DNA of 14,608 nucleotides. It comes from an uncultured bacterium (GTDB lineage Bacteria; Actinomycetota; Coriobacteriia; Coriobacteriales; Coriobacteriaceae). Made by a program: the position numbers and the translations under genes. The notes beneath the pieces are model-generated. The model searched no databases, had not been told where the DNA came from, and worked only from the letters and a program-made list of their open reading frames with translations. The stretch's first letter is position 1. The number at the start of each line of letters is the position of its first letter. The stretch is taken from NCBI GenBank assembly GCA_905215945.1, contig CAJMRZ010000021.1:1-14608 (forward strand). Reading direction: 5' to 3'. Below are positions 1 through 6,947 of this stretch, in pieces.

Positions 1-3000
1 GCGGATGGAGCTCATCGGAGAAGCACCTGTTCCCCCTTCGGCTCCCGATATGACGATGCGGTCGGCTTTAGCTTTTGCTACGCCTGCTGCAATTGTCCCG
101 ACACCGCTTTCCGATACCAGCTTCACGCTTATTTCGGCACTCGGGTTGACATTTTTCAGGTCGAAGATCAGTTGTGCTAGGTCTTCGATCGAGTAAATGT
201 CATGGTGGGGAGGAGGAGAGATCAGCGAGATACCTGGAATGGAGTGGCGTGTTTTGGCAATCACGTCGTTAACCTTGAATCCCGGCAGCTGTCCACCTTC
301 ACCTGGTTTTGCGCCTTGGGCGACTTTGATCTGTATCTCTTCTGCATTCACTAAATATTCAGCGGTTACGCCGAAACGTCCGGAGGCCACTTGTTTGATG
401 GCGGAACGGAGGGAGAGACCGTCTTCGCGGGGAGTGAAACGGGCGGAGTCTTCGCCTCCTTCCCCTGTGTTGCTGCGTCCATGTATCTTGTTCATTGCTA
501 CTGCCATCGTCTCGTGCGCCTCTTTGCTGATGGAGCCGTACGACATGGCGCCGGTGTTAAAGCGGCGGACGATGTTGAGCGCGGGCTCCACCTCGTCGAG
601 TGAAACCGGCGTGCGACCGTTGGCATTAAAGTCGAGCAAGTCGCGCAGGCGCACGGCACGGCCGGTGCGGTGCAGGCGAGCGCTGTACTCCTTAAAGGTG
701 TCGTAGCTGTCCTCACGGCAGGCGGTCTGCAGCAAGTAGACAGTCTGCGGATCGATGAGGTGATCCTCGCCGCCGAGCGGGCGCCACTTGGTCAGGCCCA
801 ACGTGGGCAGCTGATCGGGAGCCGGGCTCTTAAGGATAGCGAGAGCGGCGTCATAGCGCTCATTTTGCTCGCGTTCGACCTCCTCGACACCCATACCGCC
901 CACACGGCTCACCGTGCCGGCGAAGTACGCGTTGACGAACTCCGGCGTAAAGCCAACGGCCTCGAAGATCTGCGCGGAGTGGTAGCTCTGCACCGTGGAG
1001 ATGCCCATCTTGGACATGATGGAGACGATGCCCGCCGTCGCGGCCTTGTTGTAATTGGCGATGCCCTGCTCGGCCGTCACGTCCAGGTCGCCGCGTGCCG
1101 CCAGATTGCGGATGCACGCATGCGCGTTGTACGGATAGATGCCGCTCGCGGAGTAGCCCACTAGCGCCGCAAAGTCGTGCGGGGACACGGCGTCACCGCA
1201 CTCCACCACGATGTCGGCAAAGGTACGCACGCCGGCGCGGATCAGGTGATTGTGCACGCAGCCCACGGCGAGCAGCGACGGCACGGGCACCTCGCCCGCA
1301 GCGGCATGATCGCTCAGCACCACGATGTTCACGCCGTCGCGGACCGCAGCCTCAACGTCCTCGGCAAGCTGCTTGAGCGCAGCCTGCAGTGCGCCCTCGC
1401 CGGCATCGCGGCGGTAGACGGCACGGAAGCGACGGGTCTTAAAGCCCACGCGGTCGATAGCGCAGATACGCTCGAACTCCTCCTCGTTGAGCAACGGGCG
1501 CTCCAGGCGCACCAGCTGGCAGGCCGTACGGGAGTCCTCGAGCAGGTTGCCGTGGTTGCCCAGGTAGAGCGTGGTCGAGGTGACCATGTGCTCGCGCAGG
1601 GCATCGATCGGCGGATTCGTGACCTGGGCGAACAGCTGATAGAAGTAGTCAAAGAACGAGCGCGTCTTCTTGGACAGGCAGGCCAGCGGCGCATCGATGC
1701 CCATCGAGGCAAGCGGTGCCTTGCCCTGCTGGGCCATGGGACGCACGACCTCGTCGACGTCATCCCAGTGGTAGCCGAGCTTGGCCATACGCACGGCGGC
1801 GGGCACCTCGGCGTCCTCGGCGGGCGTTGCTGCAACGGGCTCATCGAGCGCGTCGACGGTCAGCGTCTCCTCGGCAATCCAGTCGCGGTAGGGTTTTTCC
1901 TTGGCATAGCGAGCGCGCAGCTCATCGTTGTAGATCACGCGGCCGCGGGCAAAATCGACCTCGAGCATCTGGCCCGGTCCCAGGCAGCCGCTCGTCAGGA
2001 TGTTCTCGGGGCTCACCTCGATGGTGCCCACCTCGCTTGCCAGCATAAAGCGACCGTCGCGCGTCACATAGTAGCGGGCGGGACGCAGGCCGTTACGGTC
2101 GAGGGCGGCACCCAGCGTGCGACCGTCGGTAAAGGCGATGGCGGCCGGGCCGTCCCACGGCTCCATGAGCATGGACTGGTAGGCATCGTAGGCGCGGCGT
2201 TCCTCACTCAGACTGTCGTTGTGGTCCCACGGCTCGGGCAGCAGCATGGACGCGGCACGCGTGAGCGGGCGACCGTTCATGACCAGGAACTCGAGCACGT
2301 TATCCAGAATCGCGGAGTCGGAACCCTCGCGGTTGATGATGGGCATCACGCGCTCAAGATCGTGCTGCAGCACGGGGCTGTACAGGTTGGGCTCGCGGGC
2401 GCGGATCCAGTTGACGTTGCCCTTGAGGGTGTTGATCTCGCCGTTGTGGATGATAAAGCGGTTGGGGTGCGCGCGCTCCCAGCTGGGCGTGGTGTTGGTG
2501 GAGTAGCGCGAGTGGACAAGCGCTACGGCCGTCTTGACGGCGGCGTCGTTGAGGTCGATGAAGAAGCGGCGCATCTGCGTGGCGACCAGCATGCCCTTGT
2601 ACACGATGGTGCGCGAGCTCATGGAGCACACATAGAAGATCTTGTCGCGCAGGGCAAACTCGGCGTCGGCCTTCTTTTCGATGGTGCGGCGGCACACGTA
2701 CAGGCGACGCTCAAAGGCGTCGCCCGCCGGCGTGTCGTCGGGACGGCCCAGAAAGGCCTGCAGGATGGTAGGCATACAGGCGCGGGCCGTCTCGCCCAGG
2801 TCGTGCGGATCGACCGGCACCTCGCGCCAAAAGAGCAGCGGCACGCCGGCCTCGGCACAGCCCTCCTCAAACACGCGGCGGGCATCCTCTACGCCCTTGT
2901 CGTCCTGCGGGAAGAACAGCATGGCCACGCCATAGTCGCCCTCTGCCGGCAGAATCTGGCCGCACTTTTGGGCCTCTTTACGGAAAAAGTGATGCGGAAC

Positions 3001-3207
3001 CTGGAACAGGATGCCAGCGCCGTCGCCGGTGTTCTTCTCGAGTCCCGTGCCGCCGCGGTGCTCCAAGTTGACCAGAATGGACAGTGCATCGTCCAGAATC
3101 TGGTGATGGCGCTCACCGTTGATATCGGCAAGCGCGCCGATGCCACATGCATCGTGGTCGAATTCGGGGCGATAAAGGCCCTGCTGCTGAGCGGAATCTG
3201 CCTGCAT
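1..3207 (-). CDS. gltB: Glutamate synthase (NADPH) large subunit, 3' end cut by window edge
   Basis: This gene makes the large subunit of glutamate synthase, which releases ammonia from glutamine and uses it to convert 2-oxoglutarate to glutamate in the cytoplasm. 1069 codons are visible, and families of this type run to about 1500. The start is the ATG at 3207, with GGGGAGG just upstream. A short leader precedes Cys21 in DACGIG, the expected N-terminal nucleophile of the class II amidotransferase domain after processing. EHRGGTG and NTGDGAGI follow near residues 48-65. The amidotransferase domain runs to about residue 420, then comes the central domain, then the FMN barrel from about 840 (NTGAMSYGSISKEAHE near 880, GEGGQLPGFKV near 974, GAEGGTGASP at 1055-1064). 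The window ends before the 3Fe-4S cysteines and the C-terminal helix domain. A gltD partner would lie outside to the left. No frameshift was seen. Confidence 0.97.
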   Translation of the reverse strand, partial: MQADSAQQQGLYRPEFDHDACGIGALADINGERHHQILDDALSILVNLEHRGGTGLEKNTGDGAGILFQVPHHFFRKEAQKCGQILPAEGDYGVAMLFFPQDDKGVEDARRVFEEGCAEAGVPLLFWREVPVDPHDLGETARACMPTILQAFLGRPDDTPAGDAFERRLYVCRRTIEKKADAEFALRDKIFYVCSMSSRTIVYKGMLVATQMRRFFIDLNDAAVKTAVALVHSRYSTNTTPSWERAHPNRFIIHNGEINTLKGNVNWIRAREPNLYSPVLQHDLERVMPIINREGSDSAILDNVLEFLVMNGRPLTRAASMLLPEPWDHNDSLSEERRAYDAYQSMLMEPWDGPAAIAFTDGRTLGAALDRNGLRPARYYVTRDGRFMLASEVGTIEVSPENILTSGCLGPGQMLEVDFARGRVIYNDELRARYAKEKPYRDWIAEETLTVDALDEPVAATPAEDAEVPAAVRMAKLGYHWDDVDEVVRPMAQQGKAPLASMGIDAPLACLSKKTRSFFDYFYQLFAQVTNPPIDALREHMVTSTTLYLGNHGNLLEDSRTACQLVRLERPLLNEEEFERICAIDRVGFKTRRFRAVYRRDAGEGALQAALKQLAEDVEAAVRDGVNIVVLSDHAAAGEVPVPSLLAVGCVHNHLIRAGVRTFADIVVECGDAVSPHDFAALVGYSASGIYPYNAHACIRNLAARGDLDVTAEQGIANYNKAATAGIVSIMSKMGISTVQSYHSAQIFEAVGFTPEFVNAYFAGTVSRVGGMGVEEVEREQNERYDAALAILKSPAPDQLPTLGLTKWRPLGGEDHLIDPQTVYLLQTACREDSYDTFKEYSARLHRTGRAVRLRDLLDFNANGRTPVSLDEVEPALNIVRRFNTGAMSYGSISKEAHETMAVAMNKIHGRSNTGEGGEDSARFTPREDGLSLRSAIKQVASGRFGVTAEYLVNAEEIQIKVAQGAKPGEGGQLPGFKVNDVIAKTRHSIPGISLISPPPHHDIYSIEDLAQLIFDLKNVNPSAEISVKLVSESGVGTIAAGVAKAKADRIVISGAEGGTGASPMSSIR

Positions 3208-3390
3208 CGCGATCCTCCCCTAGATATTTAGACAGTCAGTTGAATAGGCATACTAGGAGCATCGCCGGCCCGTTGTGTTTCCCGCCCGTTTCGAAACAAT
3301 CGCGTAACGCGCGACCTGCGAGTGGGTGCCGCCGAGCTCAAGGGCGACAGCAAGGACCCCAGGTTCGGCCCGTAAACTCACCGCTTCAAA
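3208..3390 (-). promoter_or_regulatory. gltB upstream leader, no recognisable regulator site
   Basis: This is the gltB-proximal part of the 539-bp gene-free divergent region between gltB and gpmA. It holds the gltB ribosome binding site (GGGGAGG on the minus strand, about 3211-3217) and an AT-richer stretch at 3220-3255 that probably contains the promoter, although I cannot pick a convincing -35/-10 pair. I looked for T-box and other riboswitch signatures and saw none. The rest of the divergent region holds the palindromic array at 3391-3609 and the gpmA promoter. Confidence 0.3.
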
Positions 3391-3609
3391 CATCTCAATC
3401 CGTAACAGGAAGACCCAATTTCGACGACTAACTGTTACAGATTGAGATGTTTTCGAGAGACGGTTCCGAATGTCTCAATCTGTAACACGAAGGACCGGTT
3501 TTGGCGGTCAGCTGTTACAGATCGAGATATTCCATAGGACCATTTCTTCCTGTCTCGATCTGTAACACCTAGGCTCAATTTCCATCCCTAGTTGTTACAG
3601 ATCAAGACA
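3391..3609. repeat. Array of three 80-bp palindromic repeat units
   Basis: Three units start at 3391, 3471 and 3551, an exact 80-bp period. Each is a 59-bp imperfect palindrome made of an 18-bp arm close to TGTCTCAATCTGTAACA, a 23-bp loop, and the inverted arm close to TGTTACAGATTGAGACA. Spacers of 21 bp (3450-3470, 3530-3550) separate the units. Unit 1 arms match at 17 of 18 positions. Units 2 and 3 have one or two mismatches. The outermost two base pairs differ between units yet still pair in unit 1 (CA/TG) and unit 3 (TG/CA). In unit 3 the stem continues into the loop as CTAGG/CCTAG. The loops are related but much less conserved than the arms. A fourth, half copy lies at 5881. Alternating orientation argues against CRISPR. 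The nearest known concept is a REP/BIME-type palindromic element, and the function is unknown. Confidence 0.9.
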
Positions 3610-3665
3610 TTTCGGCAATCCCCTTTCACTATCCTATCCAAATACAACAATTTTGTTAGTCTTGG

Positions 3666-3694
3666 TTAACCTTTGAGCCTAAAACGGGTATCCT
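3666..3694 (+). promoter_or_regulatory. Candidate gpmA promoter
   Basis: TTAACC (3666-3671) and TATCCT (3689-3694) are separated by 17 bp and each match the housekeeping consensus at 4 of 6 positions. This places transcription start about 45 nt before the gpmA ATG. A small palindrome AACAA-TT-TTGTT (3646-3657) lies just upstream and could be an operator or part of an AT-rich upstream element. The assignment rests on consensus similarity only. Confidence 0.4.
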
Positions 3695-3746
3695 TTGCGG
3701 CGTCAAACAAACGGCACGCGCGCCGTGCCACATTAAGGAGGCCCCT

Positions 3747-4520
3747 ATGGCACACCAGACAGACCGGCAGACGATGCAACTCGTCCTTATCCGTCACGGA
3801 GAGTCGGAGTGGAACAAACTCAACCTGTTCACCGGCTGGACCGATGTTGAGCTCACCGACACGGGCCGTGAAGAAGCCGCCGCAGGCGGTCGAGCCCTCA
3901 AAGAAGCCGGTTTCGACTTCGACGTCTGCTACACCTCGCGCCTCAAGCGCGCGATCCACACCCTCAACATCGTGCTCGGCCAAATGGATCGCGAGTGGCT
4001 GCCCGTCATCAAATCCTGGAAGCTCAACGAGCGCCACTACGGCGCGTTGCAGGGTCTCAACAAGGCCGATGCCGCGGCAGAGCACGGCGACGAGCAGGTG
4101 CTCATCTGGCGCCGTTCCTTCGATGTCTGTCCGCCGGCGCTCGAGCCGAGCGACGAGCGCGACCCCCACACCCAGGAGCAATACCGCGATGTCGCGCCCG
4201 ATCAGCTGCCCTACACCGAGTGCCTCAAGGACACCATCGCCCGCGCCTGGCCCTACTTTGAGGACGAGATTCGCCCGCAGATGCTCGCCGGCAAGCGCGT
4301 GCTCATCGCCGCACACGGTAACTCCCTGCGCTCGCTCGTCATGAAGTTCGAGCACCTCACGCCCGAGGAGATCGTCAAGGTCAACATCCCAACCGGTGTG
4401 CCGCTCGTCTACACCTTCGATGCCGATTTCAACGTTCTCGACAAGCGCTACATCGGCGACCCGGCGACCATCGCCGCTAAGATCGATGCCGTTGCCAATC
4501 AGGGCAAGGCGCACAAGTAG
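3747..4520 (+). CDS. gpmA: 2,3-bisphosphoglycerate-dependent phosphoglycerate mutase
   Basis: This cytoplasmic glycolytic enzyme interconverts 3- and 2-phosphoglycerate through a phosphohistidine intermediate. It has 257 aa, about the usual length of the dPGM family. The LIRHGESEWN motif carries the catalytic His17. TSRLKRAIHT (63-72) gives the phosphate-binding arginines, NERHYGALQGLNKAD has the acid-base Glu95, and AAHGNSLRSL holds the second histidine, His190. The RRSFDVCPP segment is typical of the tetrameric or dimeric bacterial enzyme. The start is the ATG at 3747, with TAAGGAGG five bases upstream. A second Met at codon 10 sits nearer the family's usual N-terminus but has no ribosome binding site. 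The Nramp gene follows 75 bp downstream on the same strand, with a hairpin between them, so joint transcription is possible but not shown. Confidence 0.97.
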   Translation: MAHQTDRQTMQLVLIRHGESEWNKLNLFTGWTDVELTDTGREEAAAGGRALKEAGFDFDVCYTSRLKRAIHTLNIVLGQMDREWLPVIKSWKLNERHYGALQGLNKADAAAEHGDEQVLIWRRSFDVCPPALEPSDERDPHTQEQYRDVAPDQLPYTECLKDTIARAWPYFEDEIRPQMLAGKRVLIAAHGNSLRSLVMKFEHLTPEEIVKVNIPTGVPLVYTFDADFNVLDKRYIGDPATIAAKIDAVANQGKAHK

Positions 4521-4537
4521 CCCAAACCTAAACCCAG

Positions 4538-4574
4538 GGCGTGGCGCCGCGCAACCCAAGTGCAGCGCCACGCC
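4538..4574 (+). terminator. GC-rich intergenic hairpin between gpmA and the Nramp gene
   Basis: A perfect 10-bp inverted repeat (GGCGTGGCGC at 4538-4547, GCGCCACGCC at 4565-4574) encloses a 17-nt loop, 17 nt after the gpmA stop codon. No T-tract follows, so it is not a standard intrinsic terminator. It may stabilise the gpmA 3' end, lower read-through into the transporter gene, or act as a processing site. Confidence 0.4.
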
Positions 4575-4595
4575 ACCCCAACATAGGAACCAGCC

Positions 4596-5852
4596 ATGCT
4601 CAACCATCTCAAACAACACTTTGGCTCCCCACGCACCGGTGGCCACGGAGGACTCGACATCGCACGGCATATCGGCCCCGGACTGCTCGTGACCGTCGGC
4701 TTTATCGACCCGGGCAATTGGGCCTCCAATATGGCCGCCGGCTCGCAGTTTGGCTACGCACTGCTGTGGATCGTCACGCTGTCCACGATCATGCTCATCG
4801 TGCTGCAGCACAACGCGGCGCACTTGGGCATCGCCACGGGCATGTGTCTCGCCGAGGCCACGACGCGCCCCCTGCCCCGCCTCGTCGGGCGTGCGATACT
4901 CGGCAGCGCGTATCTAGCCACGGTCGCCACCGCCATGGCCGAAGTCCTGGGCGGTGCGATCGCGCTTCAAATGCTCTTTGGCCTGCCCGTGCGCGCGGGC
5001 TGCGTCATCGTGGCGGCGGCATCGATTGCCATGCTCATGACAAGCTCCTACAAACGCGCCGAGCGATGGATCATCGCCTTCGTGGGCGTGGTAGGACTTT
5101 CGTTTTTGGCCGAGCTTGCACTAGTCAACGTCGACTGGCCGCAAGCCGCCGCAAGCTGGATCACGCCCAGTATGCCCACTGGCTCTGCCGCGATTATCGT
5201 GAGTGTCCTGGGTGCGGTCGTTATGCCCCACAACCTCTTCCTGCACTCCGAGGTCATCCAATCCATGCACTTCGAAGGCCAAGGCGAGCAGGTTATCGAA
5301 GAACGTCTGCGCTACGAGCTCTTCGACACGCTCTTTTCGATGGGTGTGGGCTGGGCAATCAACTCGGCCATGGTCATCCTGGCCGCAACGACCTTCTTTG
5401 CGCACGGCATTGTCGTAGACGACCTCGCCGTCGCAGCGGACACGCTCTCCCCCATTCTGGGCCCAGCAAGCTCGACAATCTTTGCGGTGGCGCTGCTGTT
5501 TGCGGGCCTATCGAGTAGTGTGACGGCGGGCATGGCGGCGGGCACCATCACCGCGGGCATGTTCGACGAGGAATACGACATCCACGACCGACATTCCTCG
5601 ATCGGGGTGGCGACCTGTTTCGTCGGCGCAGTGGCGGCGTGCCTGGTCGTCCCGAATCCTTTTGAGGGTCTCATCTGGAGTCAGGCGCTGTTGTCGCTTC
5701 AGTTGCCGATTACGGTCTTTGTGCTCATACGGCTCACCAGCTCACGCCGCGTCATGGGCAAATACGCCAACTCCCGCCCGCTCAACGCGTTGCTCGTAGG
5801 AATCGGCGTCATCGTAACGGTTCTCGACATCATGCTGCTAACGGGGATGTAA
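4596..5852 (+). CDS. mntH: Nramp family divalent metal (Mn2+/Fe2+) transporter
   Basis: This integral membrane protein of 418 aa is expected to import Mn2+ or Fe2+ with protons. The two unwound-helix metal-binding motifs of the Nramp family are intact: DPGN at residues 38-41 in the first helix and MPHN at 210-213 in the sixth, which supply the Asp, Asn and Met ligands. That set favours Mn/Fe transport over the Mg or Al variants of the superfamily. About 11 hydrophobic segments can be seen, with the typical HLGIATGMCLAEATTR loop at 76-91. The length matches bacterial MntH. The start is the ATG at 4596 with a weak AGGA site. I saw no MntR, Fur or DtxR box upstream. The gpmA neighbour gives no clear functional link, since dPGM enzymes are not Mn-dependent. 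The symbol is by family, and iron as the main substrate is not excluded. Confidence 0.92.
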   Translation: MLNHLKQHFGSPRTGGHGGLDIARHIGPGLLVTVGFIDPGNWASNMAAGSQFGYALLWIVTLSTIMLIVLQHNAAHLGIATGMCLAEATTRPLPRLVGRAILGSAYLATVATAMAEVLGGAIALQMLFGLPVRAGCVIVAAASIAMLMTSSYKRAERWIIAFVGVVGLSFLAELALVNVDWPQAAASWITPSMPTGSAAIIVSVLGAVVMPHNLFLHSEVIQSMHFEGQGEQVIEERLRYELFDTLFSMGVGWAINSAMVILAATTFFAHGIVVDDLAVAADTLSPILGPASSTIFAVALLFAGLSSSVTAGMAAGTITAGMFDEEYDIHDRHSSIGVATCFVGAVAACLVVPNPFEGLIWSQALLSLQLPITVFVLIRLTSSRRVMGKYANSRPLNALLVGIGVIVTVLDIMLLTGM

Positions 5853-5880
5853 TTGGGATGGCGTGACTGTCCAGATATAA

Positions 5881-5921
5881 CGTCTCAATCTGTAACACGT
5901 AAGGCCGTTTTAAACCGTCAG
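5881..5921. repeat. Solo half-copy of the 80-bp palindromic repeat family
   Basis: The left arm CGTCTCAATCTGTAACAC (5881-5898) matches unit 2 of the array at 3391-3609 in all but its first base. The following 23 bp (to 5921) align with that unit's loop and share the GTCAG end. The expected inverted right arm (TGTTACAGATTGAG) is missing. The sequence instead passes straight into the rubredoxin terminator. The family is therefore dispersed in this genome, and this copy is truncated or decayed. Confidence 0.8.
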
Positions 5922-5927
5922 ATAAAT

Positions 5928-5964
5928 CAAAAGGGCCCCGGCCGAGAATTCGACCGGGACCCTT
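5928..5964 (-). terminator. Rho-independent terminator of the rubredoxin gene
   Basis: On the minus strand an 11-bp stem (AAGGGTCCCGG / CCGGGGCCCTT, one U-G wobble) with a 12-nt loop is followed by TTTTGATTT. It lies 40 nt after the rubredoxin stop codon. On the plus strand the same hairpin lacks a T-tract, so it serves the minus strand. Confidence 0.85.
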
Positions 5965-6004
5965 GGACAGAGCTACATGTTGTTGCAAGTCGTGTGTCTA
6001 CGAG

Positions 6005-6148
6005 CTACTCCTCGACAAGCTCAAACTCATCGGGGCCGACGCCGCAGACCGGGCACACGTAGTCCTCGGGCAGCTCGGGCGTGTCGACCTCAACCTCGTA
6101 ACCGCAAACGGTGCACACAAACTTATACGTCTTCTTCTCCTCAGCCAT
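6005..6148 (-). CDS. Short rubredoxin, 47 aa
   Basis: This is a small iron protein for one-electron transfer in the cytoplasm. CTVCG (12-16) and CPVCG (32-36) supply the four cysteine ligands of a mononuclear Fe site, and the end, [11 protein letters not shown], is typical of rubredoxins. Only 16 residues separate Cys15 from Cys32. Classical rubredoxins have about 29, so the usual DPDxG loop is deleted, as in rubrerythrin-linked rubredoxin domains. The start is the ATG at 6148 with AGAGGAG upstream. An in-frame ATG at 6187 would add 13 residues but lies next to the predicted transcription start and has no ribosome binding site. The flavin reductase gene sits 89 bp upstream on the same strand. 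Together they match the two domains of high-molecular-weight rubredoxin. Confidence 0.93.
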   Translation of the reverse strand: MAEEKKTYKFVCTVCGYEVEVDTPELPEDYVCPVCGVGPDEFELVEE

Positions 6149-6192
6149 GATGTTCTCCTCTCGAACGCGACTGGTGATGTACTTCACTTATT

Positions 6193-6220
6193 AGTATAGA
6201 TTCTCAATAATATAATGCAA
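6193..6220 (-). promoter_or_regulatory. Candidate rubredoxin promoter
   Basis: On the minus strand TTGCAT (6220-6215) and TATACT (6198-6193) are 16 bp apart, in the most AT-rich stretch of the window. The predicted start leaves a 5' leader of about 38 nt before the ATG at 6148. The -10 matches the consensus at 5 of 6 positions. The spacer and -10 region have an imperfect TTATT...AATAA symmetry that might bind a metal or peroxide regulator, but the match to known Fur or PerR boxes is poor. Confidence 0.55.
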
Positions 6221-6237
6221 GTATTTTTAGAACATTT

Positions 6238-6741
6238 CTAGCCTTGATATGAGGACGCCTTCGGAGGCGTCTTGCCCTTCAGGACCTTATGGTAGTAATC
6301 GTAGGTGAGCGGTGTCTCGTCGCTCAAGCGCTCGGCATCCTCAACCTCGCCGATAAACAGCAGATGCGTGCCCACATCCACAGTGTCGATCAAACGGCAG
6401 CTAAACAGGGCCGCCGCGTGCTCGGGCACATAGGGCATGCCCAGAGCCGTCTCGCGGGTCTCGTATTTGGCAAACTTGTCATAATCGCTGCTGGTGCGGA
6501 ACCCAAAGTTACCGATGTAGAGCATGTCGGCGGTCTGATCGATCACGGTCAGCGCGAACGCTTTGGCCGATGCGATGACGCCCGAGGTGACATTGTCCTT
6601 GTTCACGGCAACCGAAATACGCGGCGGCATGGACGTCACCTGCACCGCCGTGTTGATGACGCAGCCGGCGCGCAGCCCGTCTGCCGCGGCGCTCACCACG
6701 TACAGGCCACTCGGCATCGTAAAGAACGCAGTTTTGTCCAT
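6238..6741 (-). CDS. Flavin reductase-like FMN-binding protein (Hrb N-terminal domain type)
   Basis: This 167-aa protein has the FMN-binding split-barrel fold of the flavin reductase family and probably passes electrons from NAD(P)H to rubredoxin. SGLYVVSAA (11-19), NTAVQVTSMPP (30-40) and GTHLLFIGEVEDAE (124-137) are the characteristic segments. The C-terminal TYDYYHKVLKGKTPPKAS closely resembles the end of the flavin domain in Moorella-type high-molecular-weight rubredoxin (from memory of the family). In that protein a rubredoxin domain follows directly; here the rubredoxin is the next gene. The start is the ATG at 6741 with AGGGGAG eight bases upstream. Longer in-frame starts run through the smpB terminator and are unlikely. 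Its promoter would have to lie in 6742-6792, or expression would depend on read-through from smpB. Confidence 0.88.
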   Translation of the reverse strand: MDKTAFFTMPSGLYVVSAAADGLRAGCVINTAVQVTSMPPRISVAVNKDNVTSGVIASAKAFALTVIDQTADMLYIGNFGFRTSSDYDKFAKYETRETALGMPYVPEHAAALFSCRLIDTVDVGTHLLFIGEVEDAERLSDETPLTYDYYHKVLKGKTPPKASSYQG

Positions 6742-6792
6742 AACGATCACTCCCCTAGCTCGGGTTGGAACCTCATGAATGTATGTACCCAC

Positions 6793-6826
6793 AAAAAAGG
6801 CGGCACCCATAACGGACGCCGCCTTT
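6793..6826 (-). terminator. Rho-independent terminator downstream of smpB
   Basis: On the minus strand AAAGGCGGC pairs with GCCGCCTTT (9 bp, perfect) around a 13-nt loop, and the T-tract is six long. It lies about 120 nt after the smpB stop codon, beyond the long palindrome at 6869-6935, and ends the tRNA-distal smpB transcription unit before the flavin reductase gene. Confidence 0.85.
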
Positions 6827-6868
6827 GAGACATATGTGTCAGAACAGTAAGAAAGATAAGACGCCCGC

Positions 6869-6935
6869 AGTTGCGGTGAAATAGGGACTGAATAGCCCCT
6901 CAAACAGGCAAAACAGTCCGTATCTCACCGCAACT
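6869..6935. repeat. Long 67-bp imperfect palindrome after smpB
   Basis: Arms of 22 bp (6869-6890 and 6914-6935) match at 20 of 22 positions and enclose a 23-nt loop. The arm begins AGTTGCGGTGA and ends GGACTG. The loop length equals that of the 80-bp family at 3391, but the arm sequence is unrelated. It begins 13 nt past the smpB stop codon. No T-tract adjoins it, and a standard terminator follows at 6793-6826, so it is probably a separate repeat element or an mRNA 3' stabiliser rather than the terminator itself. Confidence 0.8.
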
Positions 6936-6947
6936 TATATAGAGCGC

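Noticed and set aside
1177..3231. A long plus-strand open frame (684 codons) opposite gltB
   Set aside because: It is antisense to gltB, whose domains and motifs are intact. Such frames arise from high-GC codon bias, and its translation has no recognisable motif.
3328..3340. Possible relic of the 62-bp family near 3330 (shared CCGAGCTCAA)
   Set aside because: Only ten bases of the loop match, half of them the common palindrome GAGCTC, with no arms around it.
3208..3390. T-box or other riboswitch in the gltB leader
   Set aside because: No T-box core sequence or known riboswitch signature could be found on the minus strand, only minor GC-rich hairpins.
3391..3609. CRISPR array
   Set aside because: The repeated arms alternate in orientation, spacers are of two alternating lengths and partly conserved between units, and no cas genes are near.
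3666..4823. A 385-codon minus-strand open frame opposite gpmA and the start of mntH
   Set aside because: Both sense-strand genes have complete family motifs and good ribosome binding sites, and the antisense product has none.
6185..6215. Fur or PerR box at the rubredoxin promoter
   Set aside because: Symmetry is limited to the outer five bases and only about half of the consensus positions match. The AT-rich promoter explains it as well.
6819..6947. tmRNA (ssrA) gene next to smpB
   Set aside because: The stretch holds a palindrome and a terminator. There is no tRNA-Ala-like half, G-U pair acceptor or tag reading frame.
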